From NCBI GenBank assembly GCA_050996405.1, contig JBPCRW010000203.1, forward strand, positions 1-48,046: a DNA stretch of 48,046 nt, given 5' to 3'. Position numbers and translations under genes: made by a program. Source of the DNA: JBPCRW01 sp050996405. Lineage in GTDB: Bacteria > Acidobacteriota > Blastocatellia > Pyrinomonadales > Pyrinomonadaceae. The notes below the pieces were generated by a model that was not told the DNA's origin, did not search any database, and was given only the letters and a program-made list of their open reading frames with translations. Shown here in pieces: positions 17,103-24,484 of the stretch. Every line of letters begins with the position of its first letter. Positions within the stretch are counted from its first letter, which is position 1.

Positions 17103-18581
17103 ATGAAACTCAACGAACTGCGCCGACAATTTCTTATCTTTATCATTTTCGCCGGAATTCTGACGGCGGCGTTAATCGTCGTGCCGCTCGTCGAGATGAC
17201 TTTGAGCAAATACATCACCAACCTTTTCGCATCGACCGACGCGCAGATGGGCGAAACCGCTAACGAGTTTTTCACGCAAATTCTGCGTATCTTCAAAATC
17301 CTTTTGTGGATGACATTGATTGTCACGATTGTTCGTTTTACCAACACATTTATTTTCGGCGCGGCATTTCGCAAAACCAGTTCGCAGGAACTTTCGACGC
17401 TCATCCGCAACGTGCTTTCGATTATCATTTACGTCGTCGCGTTTTTCGTGATTTTCAATTCGCAGTATCCGACGGTCAATCTCGCCGCGCTCTTTACGAC
17501 ATCGACGATTATCGCGGTCGTCATTGGTCTCGCGCTTCAAGATACGCTCGGAAATCTTTTCGCGGGAATCGCCCTGCAAGCCGACCAGTCGTTTCAAATC
17601 GGCGACGTTATCAACATTCCGACGAAAGGCGCGGGTGTGGTCGAAGGCGTTTCGTGGCGCGGCGTGAAAATCCGCACGTTTCAAAATAAACTCGTCATTA
17701 TCAGCAACAGCGTTATCGGCAAAGAAGCGATTGAAGTTTCGCCGCACGACAATCTGAACGCGCGAACCGTTAATTTTTCGACGCTCTATTCGGATTCGCC
17801 CGCGAAAACAATTTACGTCGTCCGCGATGTCGTGCGAAACGTCGAAAATGTTTCGCCGAAAATGCGCCCCGTCGTCCGCATCCGAAATTTAGGCGACAGC
17901 GGAATCGAATGGGAAATTAAATACTGGCTCGAAGATTACACGAAATACAACGACACGGACGCGCTGATTCGCCAGCGCGTCTGGTATGTTTTCCAGCGCG
18001 AAAATATCGAGTTTCCGTATCCGACCAGAACGATTCACGTCGAAACGAAGATGCAGGACCACGTTTTTGACGAAACCGCCAACGACGTTTACGAACGACT
18101 TTCAAACGTGCCGATTTTCGCGCCGCTCAACGACGAAGAAACTAAAAAACTCGCCAAAGGCGCGCTCGTCAGAGTTTTCGCGCCGAACGAAGCGATTGTC
18201 CGCAAAGGCGAAGAAGGCGGCTCGATGTTTGTCGTGCATCGCGGTTCGGTCAGAATCCAATTACTCGAAAATGGTTTTCCAAAAACTTTAACGACGCTCG
18301 GCGAAGGCGAAATTTTCGGCGAGATGGGGCTTTTTACGGGCGCGCCGCGCACGGCTGATGTCGTCGCCGCGCAGGAAACCGAAGTTTTGGAAATTAACAA
18401 TGCGGCGGTCAAACCGCTTCTGGAAGAAAATCCGACTCTGGCTGAAGCCTTGAGCAAAACAATTGCCGAACGCCGCGCGATGCTCGCCGAAAAAGACGCG
18501 GAAATTAGCCGGATGATGCCCGAAGAAGAATCGAGCGGCATTTTCAATTCAATCAAAAGGTTTTTCGGTTTGTCCGAATAA
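17103..18581 (+). CDS. MscS-family mechanosensitive channel fused to a cyclic nucleotide-binding domain
   Basis: 492 residues. N-terminal half: three to four hydrophobic helices (about residues 9-30, 60-82, 97-117, 125-145), then the MscS pore/beta domain with VIGLALQDTLGNLFAGIAL and QSFQIGDVINI. C-terminal part (about 340-460): a CNB beta-roll with GEIFGEMGLFTGAPRTADVV, which keeps the phosphate-binding E and R. This is the architecture of the bCNG/SynCmp family, in which cyclic nucleotides gate or modulate a MscS-like channel of the inner membrane. A charged tail with a coiled-coil feel (AERRAMLAEKDAEISRMM) follows. The ligand (cAMP, cGMP or other) cannot be read. Its start codon is 4 bp after a repeat, with no Shine-Dalgarno. 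Confidence 0.94.
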   Translation: MKLNELRRQFLIFIIFAGILTAALIVVPLVEMTLSKYITNLFASTDAQMGETANEFFTQILRIFKILLWMTLIVTIVRFTNTFIFGAAFRKTSSQELSTLIRNVLSIIIYVVAFFVIFNSQYPTVNLAALFTTSTIIAVVIGLALQDTLGNLFAGIALQADQSFQIGDVINIPTKGAGVVEGVSWRGVKIRTFQNKLVIISNSVIGKEAIEVSPHDNLNARTVNFSTLYSDSPAKTIYVVRDVVRNVENVSPKMRPVVRIRNLGDSGIEWEIKYWLEDYTKYNDTDALIRQRVWYVFQRENIEFPYPTRTIHVETKMQDHVFDETANDVYERLSNVPIFAPLNDEETKKLAKGALVRVFAPNEAIVRKGEEGGSMFVVHRGSVRIQLLENGFPKTLTTLGEGEIFGEMGLFTGAPRTADVVAAQETEVLEINNAAVKPLLEENPTLAEALSKTIAERRAMLAEKDAEISRMMPEEESSGIFNSIKRFFGLSE

Positions 18582-18590
18582 CGTATTATT

Positions 18591-18660
18591 TGCAGAAGCC
18601 CGCACGAAGTAAGGGCGCAATTTACTTCACGCCTTTACTTCGCTGCGGGCTTCTTCTGCA
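18591..18660. repeat. Intergenic inverted repeat, family B
   Basis: Left arm TGCAGAAGCCCGCACGAAGT(AAGG), right arm TTACTTCGCTGCGGGCTTCT followed by TCTGCA. Sits between the convergent channel and TonB genes. Confidence 0.85.
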
Positions 18661-18665
18661 CGAGA

Positions 18666-18708
18666 AAGACCGACGAGTTTTATAAAACTCATCGGTCTTA
18701 AAATTTTT
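18666..18708. terminator. Hairpin terminator between convergent channel and TonB genes
   Basis: Near-perfect stem AAGACCGACGAGTTTTAT / ATAAAACTCATCGGTCTT (18666-18699, one G-T pair), followed on the plus strand by TAAAATTTTT. Likely bidirectional; better T-run for plus-strand transcription. Confidence 0.6.
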
Positions 18709-18723
18709 CCGTCAAGCGAATTT

Positions 18724-20118
18724 CTAGTAAATCGAGAATGAATACTCGATAACTTTTGTGACCGGAACGGGAACGCCGTTCGATTTTTGCGGCTCAAACC
18801 TGATTTGTTTGGCGGCGGCAATCGCCTGGTCGGTCAAACCATACGGCAGAGTGTTCATCGGCGTAACGCTTCCGATTGAACCTGACGGCAGGAACACGAC
18901 ACGCACGCGCACAACACCCGTCACCTGATTCTGCCGCGCCGTGTCGGTATAATTCGCACGCGGTTTTGATAAAATTTTAAAAGGTTCGACGACCGGCGGC
19001 GGTGGTTTAACAGGCATTTTCGGTATTCCTTCTGCACCATCGCCCGTGCCGTTGCCGTATCCGTTTCCGCGTCCGCCGCCGCTGCCCGAACCGATGCCGC
19101 TGCCTTCGCCAGTTCCGCCGCCGCTGCCGATTCCTGTTCCGTTGCCGTTGCCGATGCCGCCGCCGCGCCCGTTGCCGCTTGAAAGATTATCGGTATTTTG
19201 CAGACCGTTTGCTAAACCAACCGGCTCTGTCGTTCTGTCTCTTTTAATTTTCCCTTGCGTTTCTTCAAGATTCGGCAGAGAAGCGTTCGTCACCTGCGGC
19301 AAGGGCTGCGGCGGCTGAATCGGATTTTCGACCTGGGTCGGCTGTCTGCCTTTAGTTGCCGGTTCGGGATTTTCTTTTCCGCCGCCGCCGCCGCCGCCGC
19401 CGTTATCCTTTTTAACAGCTTCCGGTTTCTCCGTCTTAACTTCGTCGGGAGCTTCATTTGGGTCTGCGTATGCGACGACCACATCATTATCATTCAGCGA
19501 GCCGATATACGGATTCTGTTTGAAAAGCGAATAAAGTATTGCGCCGAAAACCGTCGTCGTCACTAACAAAAAAGCACCGAGCAGCAAAAGATTGCGACCG
19601 GAAGCGTTTTTTTCCTCGACGAGCGTAATGTGATACAACCCGTCCTGCGTTTTTACGCCGCTGTTTGCCGCAACATCTGCCTGATGACCGTTGGCTGAGC
19701 CGTTGCCGTTTTGAGCATTGTCGGTTAAATAATTTTCAGGCGAATGACTAAAATTCCTGACGTAACTGCTTGCGGCAACCGCCGGAGCGAAAACTTCGGC
19801 TTTTTCCTTCACGGGTTCGGAAACAATCTCATCATCCGAAGTAGCATCGTCATTAAAAAGGTCGAGTTCCTCGTCATCGGTCGGCGAAAGATTTTGTGTT
19901 ACAGGTTCGGTCGCCTGCGCCGCAACCGGCGCGTTCTGAACCGTTTCCGCCGGAACATTTTTTGTTTCCTCTACCGGCTCTGCAACTTTCAAGACTTCAC
20001 CCGGAACTGCCGGATTCATTTCATATGCGGTCAGCGACGAAGCGCAGTTCGGGCAGAAACTGAACTTTTCCGCAAATCCTTCTTCGCATTCAGCGCAATA
20101 TTTAACTATCTTTCCCAT
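18724..20118 (-). CDS. TonB-family energy transducer with N-terminal zinc ribbon
   Basis: 464 residues. Residues 8-25 form a zinc ribbon (CAEC-x10-CPNC; Cys 8, 11, 22, 25), so the N-terminus is cytoplasmic. An acidic/Pro/Val-rich stretch follows, then a single membrane helix at about 175-200 (LLLLGAFLLVTTTVFGAI), a periplasmic Pro/Lys region, a long Gly/Asn/Ser-rich linker (about 300-360), and a C-terminal TonB domain (about 385-464) with VRVRVVFLPSGSIGSV and AIAAAKQIRFEP. It is expected to pass proton-motive energy to outer-membrane receptors such as the one at 44.7 kb. TonB proteins normally have the helix at the extreme N-terminus; the long cytoplasmic ribbon extension is unusual. AGAGG precedes the start. 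Confidence 0.92.
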   Translation of the reverse strand: MGKIVKYCAECEEGFAEKFSFCPNCASSLTAYEMNPAVPGEVLKVAEPVEETKNVPAETVQNAPVAAQATEPVTQNLSPTDDEELDLFNDDATSDDEIVSEPVKEKAEVFAPAVAASSYVRNFSHSPENYLTDNAQNGNGSANGHQADVAANSGVKTQDGLYHITLVEEKNASGRNLLLLGAFLLVTTTVFGAILYSLFKQNPYIGSLNDNDVVVAYADPNEAPDEVKTEKPEAVKKDNGGGGGGGGKENPEPATKGRQPTQVENPIQPPQPLPQVTNASLPNLEETQGKIKRDRTTEPVGLANGLQNTDNLSSGNGRGGGIGNGNGTGIGSGGGTGEGSGIGSGSGGGRGNGYGNGTGDGAEGIPKMPVKPPPPVVEPFKILSKPRANYTDTARQNQVTGVVRVRVVFLPSGSIGSVTPMNTLPYGLTDQAIAAAKQIRFEPQKSNGVPVPVTKVIEYSFSIY

Positions 20119-20258
20119 CTTTTACAACCTCTCAAATCTCGGTTTCAAACGCCGGATAAATTCAATTATAATACAAGTTTTTTGATTATTAAATTTTATC
20201 CGCCGTATCACTCTAAAATTAACTGCGGCTTTGACAAAGTTATAGATGCCGCAACCGT

Positions 20259-20287
20259 TTGACACGATGCCTGCGGGCATCTAATCT
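20259..20287 (+). promoter_or_regulatory. Near-consensus sigma70 promoter with palindromic spacer
   Basis: TTGACA (20259-20264), exactly 17 bp, TAATCT (20282-20287). The spacer contains the perfect palindrome GATGCC-TGCG-GGCATC (20266-20281), a possible repressor operator. It would drive the M16-like gene starting at 20359, leaving a leader of about 65 bases. Confidence 0.55.
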
Positions 20288-20358
20288 TTTATCTTTCGAC
20301 ATCTATCATTTTAGCGACATTTCCCAAACTTTCAGCAAATGTTTCCGGCGATAATTAT

Positions 20359-21654
20359 ATGAATTTTTTCAAGCGGACGGCAATTTTATTTTTTCTCGTG
20401 ATTTTCTGCGCTGGTTTAGGCGCGGCGCAAAACTTTCCCGAACCGCGTCAGGAAAAACTTCTCAACGGCTTGAAATTACTGATGTGGCGCGATACGTCCG
20501 CTCCGAAAGTGACGGTCAAACTGCGTATCCACGACGGCGCGGCGTTCGACCCAAAAGACAAAATGGGAACGATGGCTCTCGTCGCCGACATTCTTTTTCC
20601 GAATATCGCGGAAACAAAATCGTATTTCGCCGAAGATTTGGAAGGCAGTCTCGATGTGACGAGCAATTACGATTACATTCAAATTACGGCAACCGGCAAA
20701 CCCGATGAAATCCAGACGATTTTAGAAACAATTTCGACCGCCGTCACCAATCTGCCGATTACGCCCGAAAATTTCGCAATCGTGCGCGACCGTCAACTTG
20801 AAAAAGTCAAGGAACTCGAAAAAAATCCGTCGTATATCGCCGATCGCGCCGTCGCCAAAAGATTGTTCGGAGATTTCCCTTACGGCAGAAGCGCGGACGG
20901 AACTACAGAAAGTTTAATGAAAATCGACCGCCCCGATTTACTGCTCGCCCGCGACCGATTTTTCACCGCCGACAACGCGACGCTCGCCGTTACCGGCAAC
21001 GTCAACGCCGACGACGTTTATCGCGTCACCCGCCAGCTTTTCGGCGCGTGGGAAAAAGCTGAATCGAAAATTCCCGCCACGTTTCGCCAGCCTGACGCGC
21101 CCGATACGAAAGAGTTAATTATTGAATCGCCAAATGCGGAAAAAACCGAGATGCGTTTGGCAGCAATCGCCGCGCCGCGCAACAGCAAAGATTTTTATGC
21201 GACGCAGATATTGAATTTTATTTGGCAGGGAGCTTGCCTTCTTAACGACGAAAGCATGTTTGGGAAATCGTATTACCAGTCGTATCTTTTACGCGGCGTT
21301 TTTGAAGTTAAAAGAAATTTCGACCTGAAAAGCTCAATGCTCATTAATACTAGCAGTCGTTGTTCGTATTTGCCTGAGAGGAACAACAAATTTATGTATT
21401 CGCCAACCAATCAAAGTGATTTCGATGCGGCGAAATTGCTTTCAACTATTAATCTTATGCAAAAGGCAAGAAACACTTCCGATTTGGCTGACCTGTGGCT
21501 TGACGTTGATACGTTCAAGCTAATCTCGGTCAAGGATGAAATTTCAAAATTATACAGCGTAACTTTTGCCGACGTTCATAGAGTTAGCGAAGATTTATTA
21601 GAACAACCGATGGTTAAAGTAGTAGTAAAAAAATCCGAAGTCGCCAAACAATAA
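20359..21654 (+). CDS. Secreted M16-family protein lacking the catalytic zinc motif
   Basis: 431 residues with a signal peptide (about 1-23, ending GLGAAQ). The fold is recognisable as M16 (insulinase/PqqF-like): LLNGLKLLMWRD, RIHDGAAFDP, and the later AVTGNVNADDV strand. The segment that should read HxxEH is GTMALVADILF (about residues 70-80), so both histidines and the glutamate are replaced by A, D and A. M16 enzymes often work as pairs of an active and an inactive subunit, so this is probably the inactive partner. No active M16 gene lies next to it in this window. No Shine-Dalgarno is visible, though a strong promoter-like element lies upstream. It is followed 12 bp later by ubiE/menG. 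Confidence 0.88.
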   Translation: MNFFKRTAILFFLVIFCAGLGAAQNFPEPRQEKLLNGLKLLMWRDTSAPKVTVKLRIHDGAAFDPKDKMGTMALVADILFPNIAETKSYFAEDLEGSLDVTSNYDYIQITATGKPDEIQTILETISTAVTNLPITPENFAIVRDRQLEKVKELEKNPSYIADRAVAKRLFGDFPYGRSADGTTESLMKIDRPDLLLARDRFFTADNATLAVTGNVNADDVYRVTRQLFGAWEKAESKIPATFRQPDAPDTKELIIESPNAEKTEMRLAAIAAPRNSKDFYATQILNFIWQGACLLNDESMFGKSYYQSYLLRGVFEVKRNFDLKSSMLINTSSRCSYLPERNNKFMYSPTNQSDFDAAKLLSTINLMQKARNTSDLADLWLDVDTFKLISVKDEISKLYSVTFADVHRVSEDLLEQPMVKVVVKKSEVAKQ

Positions 21655-21666
21655 TTTAAAATTTTA

Positions 21667-22392
21667 ATGTCGAACGAAAGAACAGCCGACGAACTGAAAC
21701 ACGCCCGCGCCGTGCGCGAAATGTTTTCGGGAATCGCCAAAAAATATGATTTCCTGAATCATTTTTTGTCAATCAATATTGATAAACGCTGGCGCAGATT
21801 GGTGCGTAAAAAACTCTCGGCGGAATTGAATAATCCGGCGGCGTTGATTTTAGACGTAGCGTGCGGCACGGGCGATTTGTCAATCGAACTGCAGCAGCAC
21901 GCCAAAGCCAAAATTTTCGGCACGGATTTCTGCCGCCCGATGCTCGAAATCGCGTGCAAAAAAAACGCGAGAAATAATCTTTTAATTCCCTTTATTGAAG
22001 CCGACGCGCTCAATCTTTCGTTCGCGGACGAAAGTTTCGATGCAGTGACGATTGCATTCGGACTGCGAAACGTGGCAAATTGGCTTGACGGTTTAAATGA
22101 ATTGCGGCGCGTTTTAAAAACCGGCGGAAAACTTGCAATTTTAGAATTTTCCACGCCGCCCGTGCCGGGATTTAAACAGCTTTTCAATTTTTATTTTACG
22201 AAAATTTTGCCCAGAATCGGCGGCGTGGTCAGCGGTTCACGCGCCGCTTACGAATATCTGCCGGATTCGGTCGCGCGTTTTCCAGACCAGAAAAAACTGG
22301 CGCGAATGATGCGCGAAATCGGTTTTAAAACGGTCGAATATCAAAATCTGACGGGCGGCATCGCGGCAATTCATCTTGGAACAAAAAAATAA
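21667..22392 (+). CDS. menG: Demethylmenaquinone methyltransferase (UbiE/MenG)
   Basis: SAM-dependent C-methyltransferase for the last step of menaquinone (or ubiquinone) synthesis. Seen: VREMFSGIAKKYDFLNHFLS at the N-terminus, the SAM motif LDVACGTGDLS, FGTDFCRPML, and the family signature AIAFGLRNVANW. 241 residues is standard. An organism of the inferred phylum would use menaquinone, hence menG, but ubiE is the alternative name. It starts 12 bp after the M16 gene, so cotranscription is likely. A family B inverted repeat follows 10 bp after the stop. Confidence 0.95.
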   Translation: MSNERTADELKHARAVREMFSGIAKKYDFLNHFLSINIDKRWRRLVRKKLSAELNNPAALILDVACGTGDLSIELQQHAKAKIFGTDFCRPMLEIACKKNARNNLLIPFIEADALNLSFADESFDAVTIAFGLRNVANWLDGLNELRRVLKTGGKLAILEFSTPPVPGFKQLFNFYFTKILPRIGGVVSGSRAAYEYLPDSVARFPDQKKLARMMREIGFKTVEYQNLTGGIAAIHLGTKK

Positions 22393-22401
22393 TTCTCAAA
22401 A

Positions 22402-22463
22402 TGCAGAAACACGCACGCAGTAAGTGTAAAAAACGCGCTCCTACTTCGTGCAGGCTTCTGCAA
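22402..22463. repeat. Intergenic inverted repeat, family B, arms swapped
   Basis: Left arm TGCAGAAACACGCACGCAGT(AAG), right arm CTACTTCGTGCAGGCTTCTG(CA). Compared with the copy at 13611, the ACAC and GCCC/GCCT variants are on opposite arms. It lies 10 bp before the permease start. Confidence 0.85.
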
Positions 22464-22472
22464 AAGTGAAAA

Positions 22473-23453
22473 ATGAGACGTAAATTTTTCGGTTATCTCA
22501 AACAAATCGGTTTGCTGCTGCTCGTCGTCTGGACGGTGGTTTCGCTCGTTACGCTTTTAATTGAACTCGTTCCGGGTAATCCGGCGACGGCAATTTTGGG
22601 CGAGTATGCGAACGAGGAGCAAATTCGTCAATTTGAAGCAAAACACGGCTTGGACAAACCGGCGTTTTTCTTTTCCTACGACGCGCAAAACGGATTCAAA
22701 TGGAACGGCGCGGACAATCGTTATGCCAATTACTGGTCTGGAATTCTGCACGGTGATTTGGGAAAATCTTTTCGCACCGACCGACCGGTGCTGGATATGA
22801 TTATGGAGCGTTATCCTTTGACTATCGAACTCGCGCTGGCGGCAATGCTCGTCGCGGTTTGCATTGCAATTCCGCTCGGTGTTCTGGCGGGAACGAACAG
22901 AGGAAAATTAACCGATAATGTCGCGTCGGTTATCGCGCTTATCGGAATCAGTCTGCCGGGTTTTGTGATTGGTCCCGCGCTGGTTTATTTGTTCGCCGTC
23001 AAATTAAGATGGTTCGCGCCGACGGGCAGTTTTAATCCCGAAGACATTGTTTTGCCAGCCGTCACTCTGGGCGCGGCATTGTCGGCGATTTTAACGAGAA
23101 TGGTTCGTTCGAGCGTGATTGAAGAACTCGGCGAAGATTATGTGCGAACGGCGCGCGCCAAAGGTTTGAGCGAGCGAGTCGTCATTTACAAGCACGTTTT
23201 GAAAAACGGTCTGATTCCGGTCGTTACGATTCTCGGTCTGCAACTCGGAATTCTACTCGCGGGCGCAATCATCACCGAGAAAATTTTCGGCTGGCAAGGC
23301 ATCGGACTTTTGCTCGTTGATGACGGCATCAACAAGCGCGATTATCGGCTGGTGCAAGGCTGCGTTTTAGTCATCAGCATCACGTATATTCTGGCAAATT
23401 CGTTGACGGATATGGTTTATCGCTGGCTCGACCCGCGAATCCGGCTTTCATAG
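22473..23453 (+). CDS. ABC transporter permease, DppB/OppB type
   Basis: 326 residues, about six membrane helices. N-terminal helix and periplasmic region with LVPGNPATAILG and YWSGILHGDLGKSFRT, both typical of DppB-class permeases, and the cytoplasmic EAA loop EDYVRTARAKGLSERVVIYK that contacts the ATPase. C-terminus LVQGCVLVISITYILANSLTD with YRWLDPRIR is also conserved. It imports peptides, nickel or other solutes as a heterodimer with the next gene. No substrate-binding protein or ATPase gene is adjacent. Usual family length. Confidence 0.95.
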   Translation: MRRKFFGYLKQIGLLLLVVWTVVSLVTLLIELVPGNPATAILGEYANEEQIRQFEAKHGLDKPAFFFSYDAQNGFKWNGADNRYANYWSGILHGDLGKSFRTDRPVLDMIMERYPLTIELALAAMLVAVCIAIPLGVLAGTNRGKLTDNVASVIALIGISLPGFVIGPALVYLFAVKLRWFAPTGSFNPEDIVLPAVTLGAALSAILTRMVRSSVIEELGEDYVRTARAKGLSERVVIYKHVLKNGLIPVVTILGLQLGILLAGAIITEKIFGWQGIGLLLVDDGINKRDYRLVQGCVLVISITYILANSLTDMVYRWLDPRIRLS

Positions 23454-23454
23454 A

Positions 23455-23533
23455 ACAGTTATCAATTATCAGTTATCAGATAAGATTCGAGAATGTTTAA
23501 GATAATTGATAATTGATAACTGATAACTGATAA
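23455..23533. repeat. Intergenic inverted repeat, family D (TGATAACTGATAA unit)
   Basis: Left arm AGTTATCAATTATCAGTTAT (23457-23476) and right arm GATAATTGATAATTGATAAC (23501-23520) continuing TGATAACTGATAA, built of 7-9-bp units. The right arm runs up to the ATG of the next permease gene, so that gene has no ribosome site of the usual kind. Confidence 0.85.
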
Positions 23534-24352
23534 ATGAACAGGCTTACGTATTTCGGAATTACAGTTGCGGCAATCATTGTATTGACGGCGATTTTCGCGC
23601 CCGTTATTGCTTCGTATGACAACGCCGTTGCGACAAATTCGTCGCTCGCGTATCTCGCGCCTTCGTCACAATTCTGGTTCGGCACGGACGCTCTGGGACG
23701 CGATATTTTTTCACGCATCGTTTTCGGTTCGAGAATCTCGCTCGAAGTCGGGATTGTCGTCGTCACGGTTTCGGCAGTTTTCGGAACTTTCATCGGCGCG
23801 ATTGCGGGATTTTACGGCGGCTGGATTGATAAAGTTTTATCGGGTTATATTTTTAACGTTTTTCTGGCATTTCCCGGACTTCTGCTGGCGATTGCGCTGG
23901 TCGCTTTTTTGGGCGCGGGACTCGGCAAATTAATTTTGGCGTTGTGTATTATCGGCTGGGTCGGCTACGCAAGAGTAATTCGCGGGCAGGTTTTAAAAGT
24001 TCGTGAATACGATTTTGTGCAGGCGGCGCGCGCGCTCGGCGCAAGCGATTGGCGAATTTTGTTCACGCATATTTTGCCGAACGCGATTCAGCCTTTGATT
24101 GTGCAGGCGAGTCTCGGAATGGCGGGCGCGGTTTTAGCCGAAGCGTCGCTGTCGTTTTTGGGTTTGGGAATTCCGCCGCCCGCGCCGAGTTGGGGAACGA
24201 TGATTGAAGAAGCCCGCGATATTACGACCGTCACGATTGCGCCGCACGCGCTGCTGTTTCCCAGTATCGCCATCGCTCTGACAGTTTTGGCGTTTAATTT
24301 TATCGGCGACGGTCTGCGCGAATATCTCGACCCGAAACAACGGAAAAGATGA
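23534..24352 (+). CDS. ABC transporter permease, DppC/OppC type
   Basis: 272 residues. Seen: FGTDALGRDIFSRIVFGSRI (the conserved DppC entry segment), the EAA loop EYDFVQAARALGASDWRILF, and LGLGIPPPAPSWGTMIEEAR near the C-terminus; ends YLDPKQRKR. It pairs with the upstream DppB-type permease across an 80-bp gap filled by an inverted repeat. The start ATG at 23534 is immediately preceded by the repeat arm (TGATAA), so translation initiation is unusual unless coupled to something else. ATPase and binding-protein partners must be encoded elsewhere. Confidence 0.94.
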   Translation: MNRLTYFGITVAAIIVLTAIFAPVIASYDNAVATNSSLAYLAPSSQFWFGTDALGRDIFSRIVFGSRISLEVGIVVVTVSAVFGTFIGAIAGFYGGWIDKVLSGYIFNVFLAFPGLLLAIALVAFLGAGLGKLILALCIIGWVGYARVIRGQVLKVREYDFVQAARALGASDWRILFTHILPNAIQPLIVQASLGMAGAVLAEASLSFLGLGIPPPAPSWGTMIEEARDITTVTIAPHALLFPSIAIALTVLAFNFIGDGLREYLDPKQRKR

Positions 24353-24361
24353 GATGTTAAC

Positions 24362-24480
24362 GGTAAGTGGTAAATGCTAAATGAAAAATGAAAAATGAAA
24401 AATGAAAAATGAAAAATTCAGACGGTTCAGAGTTAAATCGCAGATTTGGAATCAAACATTCACCATTTACCATTTACCAC
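24362..24480. repeat. Intergenic inverted repeat, family C (GGTAAATGG / AAAAATG array)
   Basis: Left arm GGTAAGTGGTAAATGCTAAA followed by five tandem GAAAAAT-type units (24382-24417); right arm ATTCACCATTTACCATTTAC (24459-24478) plus CAC. Lies between the convergent permease and GGDEF/EAL genes. The second family C copy is at 38795. Confidence 0.85.
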
Positions 24481-24484
24481 TAAT

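Noticed and set aside
19046..19566. Plus-strand Pro-rich ORFs opposite TonB
   Set aside because: They are the reverse reading of the TonB Gly-rich linker.
24362..24480. Possible CRISPR-like array of GAAAAAT repeats
   Set aside because: Units are 7 bp in direct tandem with no spacers of constant length, and an inverted partner lies nearby; this is a repeat arm, not CRISPR.
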